Origin: Cricetomys ansorgei | Lineage: Eukaryota > Chordata > Mammalia > Rodentia > Nesomyidae | Assembly (NCBI GenBank): GCA_026225945.1 | Contig: JAMJFZ010002884.1 | Location: 2,666,001 to 2,730,000 of the forward strand | Direction of reading: 5' to 3' | DNA length: 64,000 nucleotides | Shown here: one piece after another, positions 24,662 through 35,089 of the stretch | How positions within the stretch are numbered: position 1 is the stretch's first letter | Layout of the letters: every line of letters starts with the position of its first letter | Program-made: the position numbers and the translations under genes | The notes under the pieces: generated by a model | What the model was told of the DNA's origin: nothing | The model's input: only the letters and a program-made list of their open reading frames with translations | Databases searched by the model: none

Positions 24662-24862
24662 TACTTTCACAGTTTTAAATTCTATTTTTAAAGCACTTTC
24701 TTCCTATTCCTTTTCTCTCTCTAGGAAAGCCTGAAAACACCCAGCTAATAATGTCTCCCAGCTGTGACCACAGCCTCAGCCTGCTGGCACACCACACCAC
24801 TTCCACTCCACTCTCATGCCAGGCATCATTCAATCCCCAGCATGGCCTCAGCTACCCATAGT
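24662..24862 (+). other. Candidate terminal exon: strong 3' splice-site-like tract and short open frame
   Basis: A long polypyrimidine tract ends in 'ttttctctctctag' at 24724. A 45-codon frame follows without interruption to a TAG at about 24860, containing MSPSCDHSLSLL and ending GLSYP. The acceptor looks good by eye, but no donor, neighbouring exon or known protein was recognised and no poly(A) signal is obvious close by. It could be a real alternative last exon or chance. Confidence 0.2.
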
Positions 24863-25154
24863 AAAGAACAACAGGTGGTTCAGAAAAAACACAGCCAAAT
24901 GCTTATAACTCTCTGTGGGCATCGCAGTGGCTATTAACTGGTGAATCAACCAAAGTTTAGAGATTTGGATGAGTCCCCGTAGAGTGTAACCACTGAAATA
25001 AGAGGCAGAAACCTTGACCACAACTACTTCCATTAATATAACATCTGTGCAGGTTTCAGGTTGTGATCTGAAGTCAGATGAGCCTCTCCAGAAGGCTATG
25101 TGGTCAAGATGAGGCAGAGAGTTCTATTCCTATTGAAAAGATTAGAAGTGAGGT

Positions 25155-25556
25155 TCTGTTGGTTGGTTTTTGTCAATTTGACACAAACCTAGATATATCT
25201 GGGAAGTGGGAGTCTTAATTGAGAAAATGCCTCCATAAGACTGGCCTATAGGCAAGTCTTTAGGGTATTGCAATAATTAATGATTGATGTGGGAAGGTCT
25301 AGGTCATTGTAAGTAGTACCACCCTTGGGCAGGTGATCTTGGGTGATATAAGAAAGCAGGTTGAGGAAGCCAGTAAACAGTGTTCCTCTGTGGCTTCTGC
25401 TTCAGTTTCTGATTCCAGGTTCCTGCCTTGAAATATTGCCTTAATTTCCCTCAGTGTAGTATGATCTGGGATATGTAAACTAAATAAGCCATTTTCTCCC
25501 CAAGTTGCTTTTGGTCATAATTTTTTAATCACATCAAAGAAATCTAACTAGGATAG
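25155..25556 (+). mobile_element. MaLR-type solo LTR ('type A')
   Basis: Starts near 'ttttgtcaatttgacacaaa', has 'attgagaaaatgcctccata' and 'gatataagaaagcaggttga', a poly(A)-signal-like 'taaactaaataagccatttt', and ends near 'aatctaactagga'. Same layout as 41567 and 57150. Confidence 0.65.
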
Positions 25557-25660
25557 AAGCTTAGATTAGGAAAGACTTGTCCCAAATCCTATAGTCAGTT
25601 AGCAGCAGAGGGGAAATTAGGATCTAGGTCTTTTATTCTTATTATTACTCAAAAGTTCTT
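25557..25660 (-). mobile_element. MIR fragment, inverted
   Basis: 'gacttgtcccaaatcctata' followed by 'gtcagttagcagcagagggg' matches the inverted MIR core. It abuts the LTR upstream. Confidence 0.5.
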
Positions 25661-26103
25661 TCCACTGTAATGCAAGTCCCAGTTTAGCTGTCAAGATTAT
25701 TTTCAAGTGGATTAGGTATCTCAGATAGGGTACAGATGTTGTCAGTGACACAAGACTACATGACTCCTGACAGCAAGCTTGCCCTTTGAACCCATTGTAG
25801 TCTACTTGCCTAGAGTTGAGAAATGAAAGCAGCAACAACCATGAAGTAATAATGGAGCTGTCTAAAAACCATCAGCCAAAGAAGTTTACGGAAAAGCTAA
25901 ATTTTATATGTTGTCTGAAAAACAGAGACATGTGTGGAGACATGATAACAATGTGCTTACTGAAGCAGTCAGCTGTAGTCCCTTGCTTATGCAGTCTCTT
26001 GCTTATGGAAAGTGACTTCTGTTTGCATCCAGGATTATTCAAAAAAAATCTCCTCTGGGCCTTTTTCCTTTTCAGTTTCTTCCTTTCTCTTCCCCTTCCC
26101 TCA

Positions 26104-26150
26104 CTGTGTGTGTGTGTGTGCATGCGCGTGTTTGTGTATGTGTGTGCTTG
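26104..26150. repeat. (GT)n microsatellite, imperfect
   Basis: GT units interrupted by CATGCGC and TTTG steps. The overlapping open frames at 25816-26175 and 25872-26168 owe their ends to it. Confidence 0.9.
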
Positions 26151-26411
26151 TTCTTTCCCTTTGGGCATAGTTTAGCCCACCAAGTATGTTACTATGACCA
26201 TCTCTGAGCAAATTTAAGCTATCCATCAATTTCACTTTCTAGCTGCCATCCCCGTGGAGAATAAAATAGAAAAAAAATGAAATATCAAATGGGAAATTGA
26301 AAGTTACTCATGTACAAACACTTGTGTGCTTATGTGAGTAGTAGTGGGAGGAAAAATAAATGCTAGGAAATTGAGGAGGGAGTACACTAATAGCATGATG
26401 ACACTGGAATG

Positions 26412-26649
26412 GTCTAAGGCAGTAGTTCTCAACCTTCCTAATGCTGTACCCTCAAAACAGTTCCTCATGTTGTGGTGACCCCCAACCATAATTTATTTTC
26501 GTTGATACTTCACAACTGTAATTGTGCCACTGTTATGAATCATCATGTAAATGTCTGATATGCAGGATGGTCTTAGGTGATCCCTGTGAAAGGGTCATTT
26601 AACTCTCAAAGGGATTGTGCACCATATGTGGAGAACTGCTGGTTTAAGG
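26412..26649 (+). mobile_element. URR1-type hAT MITE with target duplication
   Basis: Termini 'cagtagttctcaacc' (26420) and 'tggagaactgctg' (ending 26641) bound about 222 bp. The interior has 'gtggtgacccccaaccataa', 'atgtctgatatgcaggatgg' and 'tcttaggtgatccctgtgaa'. Flanks GTCTAAGG (26412-26419) and GTTTAAGG (26642-26649) form an 8-bp target duplication with one mismatch. Confidence 0.92.
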
Positions 26650-26714
26650 AGTGAGACTGGAATTTTTTTCAAGAGTATATGAGATAATGTGTATTCATAA
26701 AATAGTAATGAAAT

Positions 26715-26900
26715 TAACACAGCACCATGTGCTAGTCTGCTAAATGTTTCATAGCATTATTTTATTCATTACCCATTATTCTGAGAGGTACTTCTAGTCA
26801 TTATTATGTTATAGGTGGTCAAAAGGATGGTTGGCATGATCTAGGAACTGTCCTAAGATCACATCATTAATGTCATAGCTCAGACTGCTCCTATGCATCC
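26715..26900 (-). mobile_element. MIR SINE, inverted
   Basis: 'atgtgctagtctgctaaatg', then 'ttcattacccattattctga' and 'aactgtcctaagatcacatc' follow the inverted MIR plan. Confidence 0.6.
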
Positions 26901-27429
26901 AAATCCATATCCCAAGACTGAAATATTAGCCTCCATTCTGAATGGATGCAAGGGAATAGAGAAAATAAGAGAGATTTACCAGAAGTTTCTCAGATTGCTT
27001 TTATATATTATCATTTTGATGCATCATTCATAATAGTTATCACTTGTATTTGTCTATAGTAAAATCAAGAAAGAGAAAGTGATGAAAATTGCTCAAGCTT
27101 CTACCACTAGATTTCTGATCCCCAGAAAAATCTTCTTTTCTTTATGTTATTTAAAATTGGCAGCCTCTGGTATGGTTTCTAGGGATCGCTCCTCTGATTT
27201 TTCACAGCTATGGATTTTGAGATGGACCTAGGAGTTTGCTTCCAGGGACTACATTATGGCAAAAGAAATAGTTTGGTGGTGAATTTAGAAAAGACTTAGA
27301 TTCATCTTGTTAGTACTCTCTCCTCATTGTCTTTTTAGCTTGAACACATTGATGTAAATCATGACACTGGAGAGGACACATGGCAAGGAAATGATGATAG
27401 CCTCTGACTAATAACCACCAAAGAAATAA

Positions 27430-29475
27430 AGCTGTATGTTGGACAACCAACAAAAAACTAAATAATCAACCACAGGAGTACGAGTAAAAGTGGGCCTTTC
27501 CAGCAGAGAGAGAATATCCAAATTAACAAAATTGGAGAGGAAGAGGAAGGCCTAAAAACAGACACCAAGAAAATCAAGAGAATCATAAGGATATACTTTA
27601 CAAACCTGTACTCCAACAAATTGGAAAAATCTGAAAGAAATGGATAATTTTCTAGATGCATGCCATCTACTAACATTAAATCAAGATCAGATAAGCAATT
27701 TAAACAGACCTATAACCTCTAGTGACATAGAATCAGTGATTAAAAGTCTCCCAATGTGAAAAAAAAGCCAGGGCCAGGTGGGTTTGGTGTAGAATTCTAC
27801 CAGACTTTCAAAACAGAGTTAATACCAATACTCCTCAAACCATTCTACAAAATGGAAACAGAAGGAACATTGCCCAATTCATTTTATAAAGCTGCAATCA
27901 CCCTGATATCCAAACTGTGAAAAGATACAACAAAGGAAGAGGATTACACATCAATTTCTCTTGTGAACATAGATGCAAAAATTCTCAATAAAATATTTCC
28001 AAAATGAATCTGAGCACACATCAAAAAAATCATCAACCTTGATCAAGTAGGCTTCATCCCAGAGATGCAGGGATGGTTCAATATACATAAGTCAATAAAT
28101 ATAATCTACCATATAAACAAATTTAAAGATAGAATACACATGATCATCTGAATGCAATAAAATTGAAGACCCAGAAATAAATCCACACAACTATGGACAC
28201 CAGATTTTTTTATAACAATGCCATAAGAGCCTTCACAGGTATATACTCTACACTCTACCAAAGGAGAAACATGAACATCAATCCAGCTACAAACCCTGCA
28301 GTCTGCAATGGTGTTCTGCCTGCAAGACACGCTAGTGCAATGTTGGCACAAAGCTTGTGGGAATCACCAACCAGTGATTGATTTGATGTAAGTTTCACTC
28401 TTTAAAATGGAACCCATACCTGAAACTGCTCGAGTGATTAAGAACCTAGACTAGCCCAGGGACCTAGGGGGAAAGCAAACACTACTGCTCTGTTAAAGGA
28501 ACTTCGCAATAAGGTGAGTCCTAATGACATTCTACTATACTCATAGATCAGTGCCTTTCTCAGACATCATCAGGGAAGCTTCCTCGTGCAGCACATGGGA
28601 ACAAATACAGAGACCCACAGACATTAGGCAAAGAGTGAGAAACCTTGAAACACTAAGCCCCAAACAGGATTACTTCATTAAACCCCCCTTATCAGTGCTT
28701 AGGGAACCCTGTGGGAGAGGAGATGGATTGAGTGTAAGAGCCAGAGGGGATGATTTTTAGAGTCCCTCCAAATCATCTAGGCAAAGCTCATAGCAACTCA
28801 CAGAGACTGAGGCCTGCATAGATCTGCACCAGATGGGTTCCTAGAACTGAAAGGAAAAGTGGACACACACCCCCATCCCTAACCCAGAAGCTGTCTCCAA
28901 TTGATAATCACTTGCAAATGAAAATTTAATTTTCTCCAAGAGTCTCACTGGAGAAACAAACTATTCTTAAAGGTAGATTGCATGCCCAGCACTAGATAGC
29001 CAACAAAAATCAACTCAGGTACATTATTGGAAGTTCCTTGTCTCACAATGTCACGGCAGGACTTTTTTTAAATCTCATTTTTTATTTTACTTCATTTATA
29101 TACTTTTATCTTTTATCACAAAGATCCTTTGCATATATATTATAACTTCTAGTTTAGTGTGTGTTTTTTTAATGGGCCTCCTAAGTGTGCAAATAAGTGG
29201 GTTTCTGTATCTATATTCTGTTTCTTTTGCCATTTCTTGGGCTCTTTTCCTTCTGTTTGTTTTGTCCTATTCCACTGTGTTAGTTTTTGTTTTATCTTAT
29301 TTTATTTTATTATTACACCTTAGAGGCCTGTTCATTTTCTAATGAGATACAGAAAGGGGGTGGATCCAGATTGGAGGGGAGGGAGGAGAAACTGAGAGAA
29401 GTGAAGGACGGGAAACTGTAATCAAGACATATTATGTGATAAAAAAAAATTCTATTTTCAATAAAAAGGGTAAAA
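27430..29475 (+). mobile_element. LINE-1 (Lx-like), 5'-truncated and internally deleted
   Basis: 27450-28150 is a decayed ORF2 segment at the start of the reverse-transcriptase region ('gaaatggataattttctaga', 'ttaaatcaagatcagataag', 'gcttcatcccagagatgcag'). The sequence then jumps to a later ORF2 piece ('ccacacaactatggacacc', 28180-28205), then to 3'UTR ('acaaatacagagacccacag', 28600) and the G-rich 3' terminus ending 'ttttcaataaaaaggg' at about 29470. No frame is intact, so it is dead. The minus-strand frames 27458-27676 and 28106-28351 are antisense shadows. The 3'UTR block at 28590-28760 matches the inverted copy at 55805-57000. Confidence 0.85.
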
Positions 29476-29689
29476 TTGGGCCTTTCACCAGTACAGCTTG
29501 GAGTGAGTACTTCCCTCACTCATGGATAGGAGCCCTGTGAGAGCTACAGCAACAGAAGGTTCACCTGAGCTGAGCCAGGATGTGAGAGAATACCTGTGCT
29601 CCTGTAAGCCACTATGTTTGGGAGTGATTAGTTACATAGCAATAGAAAAGAATGCAAGGCTCATGTGAGGGCTTATAGGGTAAAGGCAG

Positions 29690-29892
29690 TTGTGGCCAAC
29701 CCCTACAGCCTGAGATTAACCCCTGGGACCCACATTGGGGTAGAATGGAGTCCATTGCATTCTGGTAAGTTCTCCTTTAACCTCTAACCTCCACACGTGT
29801 GTGTGTGTGTGTATGTCAGTGTGTGTGCATGTGGTGTGTGTGTGTGTAAGTGTGTGTGTGTATGTGGTGTATGTGTGTGTGTCAGAGACAGA
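29690..29892 (+). mobile_element. B2/B3-type SINE with (GT)n tail
   Basis: 'ttaacccctgggacccacat', then 'aagttctcctttaacctcta' and 'acctccacacgtgtgtg' match the 3' half of B2-type SINEs. The tail is a long imperfect GT array (29796-29885). Confidence 0.7.
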
Positions 29893-30700
29893 GCGGGGGG
29901 CGGTGATCAGTATAATTTAAAATAAGAAAAGGAGTTCAATATGGTTCAAGCCTGCAGCTTTGCTGATCTGTTACATGGTACAGCTCTTGTAAGGACTGCA
30001 AGGATGGATTCAGGTGAATTTTTAAAATTCTAAAGGAAGCCATGCACCTGGGCATCACTTCCCTGTTACTTTTGCCCTACAGGCCCTACAGGTCTGGTAG
30101 CCATGGTCTAAGGTACCCAAGAGGTTCTGTGATTTCTTACCTGCCCTTTGCTATTGAGTCTAGTATTTCTCAGGACTCAGCTTGTGTTTAAACAAACTGG
30201 CAATCACAGGTTCACTTCGCCTCACTATCTGCTTGGTGGCCCCTTCAAATATTCTTTGGGAATTCTCATGGGGCTCCAGGTGCCACACAAGCATGCCTCC
30301 ATCCTAATGACTGGCTTAACTACAGTGCTATTCTGGAATTTCTGACTTGAGTGTGGGCTGGAGGAAGTGAGGGGTTTTGACAGACTCCTTAAAAGCAATT
30401 AGCGAAATAGGAATCACTTACGTTCAATTTTCAAATGGCTAATTTGGTGTCGGGGAATCTTCTTTAAGAAATGTGGGTGGCAGACACCCCAGCATCTTCC
30501 TGTTACTAGCTGGATAGCTAAGGCAAGGGGTGTTGTAACCCCATATGCTGAACAAAGTCCTACAAAGAGGGTCCACCAGAGTGCCTACGCTGTCAAATTG
30601 GCTGTCTGTACATGATGGAAAAACAAGAGAGTCAGGGAAACTTTTTACAGTCCCTGCTGAGTGAGTGCACTCCGTGCAGGACCATGCTGATCATCACAGT
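29893..30700. other. Unique stretch, no feature seen
   Basis: No repeat or exon was recognised. The frame at 30148-30345 has no family resemblance. Confidence 0.4.
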
Positions 30701-30782
30701 GAAGCAAGTGGAGGGGAGGGAGGAGAAACTGAGAGAAGTGAAGGAGGGGAGACTGTAATCAAGACATATTATGTGAAGCAAG
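30699..30782 (+). repeat. 68-bp copy of the nearby L1 3' end, flanked by a 10-bp direct repeat
   Basis: 30709-30776 repeats 29372-29439 with two mismatches by eye. GTGAAGCAAG occurs at 30699-30708 and again at 30773-30782, so the copy looks inserted with a short duplication. It has no A-tail and lacks the last bases of the L1. Confidence 0.85.
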
Positions 30783-30874
30783 GGGCACTTGAACTTGCTC
30801 TTTAAGTCCTCTAGACTGCTTCCCTCGTTATTGCCTGTACGAAGTGTTCTGATTTTGTTTCGAGATTTTCTTTT

Positions 30875-31022
30875 CTTTTCTTTTTAATACAGGGTCTCAG
30901 TATGTAGCCCAGGTTAGCCTGGGAGAAACTGTGTAGACCAAGCTGGCCTTGAATTGATGGAGATTTACCTTCACCTGCTACCTCCTGAGTGCTAGAATTG
31001 AAGGCATGGGCTACCATACCAG
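30875..31022 (-). mobile_element. B1 SINE, inverted
   Basis: 'cagggtctcagtatgtagcc', then 'tagaccaagctggccttgaa' and 'tcctgagtgctagaattgaa' give a diverged inverted B1. The minus-strand frame 30811-31017 is a read-through of it. Confidence 0.85.
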
Positions 31023-31539
31023 TCCTTAAAGAAGTTTTGCACTTGTATGTGAGAGTGGGTAGGCAAAAAATATTTCAGAGTGCATATTTTCCACAGACAC
31101 TTCTCTAAATTGTACCCTAGGAGAGATTCCCCACCCATCATAGATACCTTATAGTAGATGATGGCTGTCAAGGTTTGGCTCATCGCAGATCTGTGTGGCA
31201 CAAATTTATAAATGCTACTGTCAAAAGAGTATGCGTATTTGGCTTCTGTGTGTACAGAGGGAGGACTTGAACCTTTGAGTTCTACCACAATCTAGTCACA
31301 GTGGCACTTACATGCATGTACAGCATGCCTCAGATTCTCAGTATGAGTCATCTCTGACGTGTGTGCTCTCTCTTACAAGGGTGCTTTCGTGTGGGTTAGT
31401 AATGAGGGAGGAAGACAAGAGCATGAGCATGGGACACAAACTGACAATGAGCCCATGAAGAGCCCTTTAAGAAGAGGACAAGGAGGAAGATCTGGCTCAT
31501 TAAGAACCCACCTCATTAGGGCCTGAGTTACTAGGGAGC

Positions 31540-31870
31540 TGAACCAAATTACTTCATTTCCTTGACAATTGAGCCAATTTCCCCCCTTTTCCTTTCACTT
31601 CAGTAATCAGCAGAAAGGGAAATGGAGCGAAATTGCCCCTGTCAGATGAAATTTACATGTCTTCCATGCCCCTTTCTTTTCTAACAAGTGTCTGTAAGCT
31701 CCTGCTGCGTCTGTGCTCAGCAGCGGGCAGGCTTCCCTTTGTTTTTCATTATCTTCATTTGATATACACAAGCACCTTGTTCACAGGGCCATCCTGGGAA
31801 AAAAGAATGGTTACATGCGATGCTATCCTTATCCAAACCGCAATTTCTGACCATGTCCACAAATAACAGG
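31540..31870. other. Unique block, possible conserved non-coding element
   Basis: No repeat was recognised. The block keeps several CpGs ('gagcgaaattg', 'gctgcgtctgtg', 'cagcgggcagg', 'catgcgatgc') and mixed composition unlike its AT-rich surroundings. The 77-codon frame 31633-31866 has no recognised family. Constraint is only inferred. Confidence 0.25.
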
Positions 31871-31948
31871 AGCAGCAGCTACAAGTAGGGCACTAAATAG
31901 ATTATCTTGCACCAAGAAGTCTGGTGCTCTAAAGAACCAGGCTTGGCA

Positions 31949-31973
31949 AAAAAAAAAAAAAAAAAAAAAAGGA

Positions 31974-32017
<44 letters not shown>

Positions 32018-32085
32018 GAAGGAAAGAAAGTAAAAGAGTCGTTCACATGTTTCTTTTCTTTCTTTTTCTTTTTTTTTTTTTTTTT
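31949..32085. repeat. (A)n(GAAA)n purine tract facing a T-rich tract
   Basis: About 23 A are followed by about 16 GAAA-type units (to 32035), a short spacer, then CTTT-rich and T-only sequence (32050-32085). The two arms are complementary in part, giving a potential long hairpin or triplex-prone region. Confidence 0.9.
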
Positions 32086-32193
32086 GCCTGTAAGTTACAC
32101 AAATACAACCTAGATTTAATGGTCTTCAGAAGCACTGGTCTAAATGTTTGCAAGTTTGGGAATGTTTCTGAAAGAAAGTTGCCTACACAGCGG

Positions 32194-32220
32194 CAAAAAA
32201 AAAAAAAAAAAAAAAAAAAA
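32194..32220. repeat. Poly(A) tract
   Basis: About 27 consecutive A. The 100-bp segment before it was not recognised. The tract could be the tail of an unidentified retroposon. Confidence 0.9.
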
Positions 32221-32347
32221 GTTTTGCTTGGTTTCTAGGAAGAGCAATTACGTGAAAACAAAATATAGGGTATGACCTCTTAACAACTTTCATGTTATGG
32301 ATCCCTAGTGAGCCACAGTGAAGCCTCAACATGCCTCTCAAAACAAT

Positions 32348-32352
32348 GTCAT

Positions 32353-32391
<39 letters not shown>

Positions 32392-32595
32392 TGTGTTTGT
32401 ATGAGTGTACATACATGTGCACTTCTGTGCTGTGGCAGCAGGGCAGCATGGCATGGCATGTCCTGACATACATCTGAAGGTCAGAGGACACGTTTCAGAA
32501 CCCACCTTTATGTGGTTCCGGAAATTGAACTCTTGTTGCTAGGTTTGTCTAGCAATCACCTTCACCTGCTGAACCACCTTGAAGGCTCCAAATGA
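32348..32595 (-). mobile_element. B2/B3-type SINE, inverted, with (ATTT)n tail
   Basis: ATTT units at 32349-32391 are the tail in reverse. They are followed by 'gaaggtcagaggacacgttt', 'cagaacccacctttatgtgg' and 'cacctgctgaaccaccttga', the inverted B2/B3 plan ending in the tRNA-like head. Confidence 0.85.
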
Positions 32596-32959
32596 TATGA
32601 TTTTTAATGAACAAAACTATACATATGGGATTGAAATAATGCCAGTAATACTTGAACTAACTTATTATTAAAAAGTTTGTGACACAATCGTGTATGTGCT
32701 TTCACTTATTAAGCAAGTAAGAATAGCAGGTCTCATAACTACCATAATTCTGAAGTTGTCATTACACACTCATGCAATTCAAGACACGAAGAAAACATCA
32801 AATGGTTTCTATTAATGATAAAGGCAAAATTATTACTCATACCACTCGGGATTTGTTGATTCATATTTTTTAAAACGTTGTTTCGGTTAGAGGCCAATAC
32901 AAACATCCGTGTTTGTTTCCTTATCCATCACAGATGGCCTGAACTAAGCTCTGGAGCAT

Positions 32960-33090
32960 TTTGGTTTTGTTTCACTCTTAATGTAGTTGTTGAGTCAGAG
33001 TCTCAGCACAGCCCAGGCTGGTTTACAATTCTCCTGCCTCCACCTCTCAAGAGCCAGGATCCAGTTATATGCTACTATACTTTACTACCT
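32960..33090 (-). mobile_element. Old B1 SINE, inverted
   Basis: 'agagtctcagcacagcccag', then 'gctggtttacaattctcctg' and 'cctccacctctcaagagcca' match an inverted proto-B1 or B1. Confidence 0.6.
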
Positions 33091-33489
33091 ACATTTCTTT
33101 AAATGGGTAAATGATCTTGCATTTGAAAGGGAAAAGGAGAGCCAAAGCTGAAATTGATGTTGTAACCTATAAATAAGAAAATGTTCTAACCACTGTTCAC
33201 ATGTCATACCAGGGTAGTAAAGATGAAGACATCAATCAGAAGGGAGGCAAAAAGAAACAACACACAATCAAAACCCATGAAAGGAAAAGTGGCTCCCATC
33301 AATTGTGGGGAAATCAGAACTAATTTAGCCATTCAGATATAGTTATCAAAATGACAAAGTATGATGATGGTTCAGCATCAACCAGAAGTGGTTACGATTT
33401 GTTCTTCTGTTTTCCATTCACCAACTGTCTTTTCTAGAGAAAGCCAGCTTTTCTTGAGTTAGATTTCAGGGATTCCTAGCAACTCTCTC

Positions 33490-33690
33490 CTACATGAGAA
33501 GCCTTTGCTAATCCTCCCAAGTAGCTCATCACGCCTTGCTCTAAGCTACTCTGACCCTTTCTACCGATTCCCAGTTTAGTACTCATCATATCCGGGCTCC
33601 CTGTTTTACATACCTGTTTTTCACACTAAATTGGGAGTTCCCCATGCATAGAAGCAATGCAAACAAATGCCTCACAGTAGGCAACCAATT
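33490..33690 (+). mobile_element. LINE-2 3' fragment
   Basis: 'gcctttgctaatcctcccaa', then 'ttgggagttccccatgcata' and 'tgcctcacagtaggcaacca' follow the L2 3' end in sense orientation. Confidence 0.5.
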
Positions 33691-33846
33691 TATATGCATT
33701 GCATGTGAAAAATTTTAATTAGGACATGTTTATTGTGCAAAATGATGGGTTTCATCATGACATTTTCATGTATATACACAAACAAGTACTACTGAGGTAG
33801 TTCCTCTCTGTTTCTATTTTCTTGAGTATTTTTATTATTGTTAAAT

Positions 33847-33852
<6 letters not shown>

Positions 33853-33904
<52 letters not shown>
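33853..33904. repeat. (TA)n(TG)n microsatellite
   Basis: A short TATA run is followed by about 22 TG units. It creates the Thr/His run of the minus-strand frame at 33755-34006. Confidence 0.95.
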
Positions 33905-33906
<2 letters not shown>

Positions 33907-33957
33907 TCACTTGAGATGACCTTGTGATTTTTACCTTTGTTCTGTTAATGTGACTAG

Positions 33958-34372
33958 CTATCTTAGTCAAGGTTACTATTGCTAACATAAAAGTACCATC
34001 ATCCAAAACACGTTGGGGAGGGAAGGGTTTCTTTGGTTCACATCTGCATCATACTCCATCACTGAAGGAAGTCAGGGCAGAAACTCAAACAGGGAAGGAA
34101 CTTGGAGATAGGAGCTGATGCAGAGGCCATGGAGGAGAGCTGTTTATTGGCTTTGCTCCCCATGGCTTGCTCAGCCTGCTTTCTTATAGAACCCAGGACC
34201 ACCAGCCCAGGGATGGCACCACCCACAGTGGGCTGGGCCCTTCCCCATTGATCACTAAATAAGAAAATGCCCTACAGGCTTGCCTGCATCCCAATCTTAT
34301 AGAAGCATTTTTTCAATTGAGGTTCCCTCGTCTCATTTGACTACAACTAGTGTCGAGTTGACATAGAACTAG
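33958..34372 (-). mobile_element. MaLR-type solo LTR ('type A'), inverted
   Basis: Forward-strand landmarks in reverse order: 'cttagtcaaggttactattg', 'gatgcagaggccatggagga', 'ctgctttcttatagaaccca', 'tcaattgaggttccctcgtc' and 'gttgacatagaactagc'. The most complete copy of this type in the window. Confidence 0.75.
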
Positions 34373-34377
34373 CCAGC

Positions 34378-34570
34378 TATATTAAATTAGTTGATTTTCT
34401 ATGTTCAACTACCCTTGCATTCCAAGAAGGAATTCTGTCTTGAATATGGCATATAATCTGTTCATACACTACTGAATTCTGTTTGCTAATATTCTGTTAA
34501 GGACAGCGGCATGAATATTAATAAGAGACATTGGCCTCCAGTTCTCTTTCAGTGTCTTTGTTTGATATCA
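34378..34570 (-). mobile_element. LINE-1 ORF2 fragment, inverted
   Basis: 'cttgcattccaagaaggaat', then 'ctaatattctgttaaggaca' and 'ggcctccagttctctttcag' are inverted ORF2 (reverse-transcriptase region) phrases. It lies directly upstream of a sense 3' L1 segment, see 34640-34930. Confidence 0.65.
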
Positions 34571-34639
34571 GGGCACACATTGAATGAACTAAGAAGTGTC
34601 TTCTAAAATTTTTAAAAATAATTTTGAGGATTGTTGCTA

Positions 34640-34930
34640 ATGTTTCTGAAATGTTTTATAGAAATTAAAAAAATGAAAAATTTACAGGAACATAGATGGA
34701 ATTGGAATTGGAGATTCTCATATTGAATAAAATAATACAAATTCAAAAATCCAAATATTATGTTTTCCTCTCACTCATAAAATTTGTAGGGAAAATAAAA
34801 TAAAAGGGGGACTATTATAGATGTGGCAATGAAAAGAGAACCAGGCAAGAGGGTAAAAGAACTAACATAGGAGGTGAATGGGATCAAGTTATACCTGTGA
34901 ATTATGAAATGTTACAGTGCCTGTGCCACC
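34640..34930 (+). mobile_element. LINE-1 3' segment, sense
   Basis: 'ggaacatagatggaattgga', then 'ttctcatattgaataaaata', 'tcactcataaaatttgta' and 'gaggtgaatgggatcaagtt' match the L1 3' end in sense orientation. With the inverted ORF2 piece before it, it forms a twin-priming-like arrangement. Confidence 0.6.
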
Positions 34931-35089
34931 AGCACCCAGCCAAAAATATATTTTCTTAAAAATTGAAGATCCTGGGTCCTGGGCTTTGCTTCATTGGTAT
35001 ATTTGGGTTGCTGTTCCAACCTTCACAGTTACAGCCCTCTGAGAATTTGTCTAATGTCTCATGACTCAATATTGCTAGGTTATATATAT

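Noticed and set aside
25155..34372. The type A LTRs at 25155 (+) and 33958 (-) as two ends of one provirus
   Set aside because: They are in opposite orientation with unrelated repeats between them, so they are independent solo LTRs.
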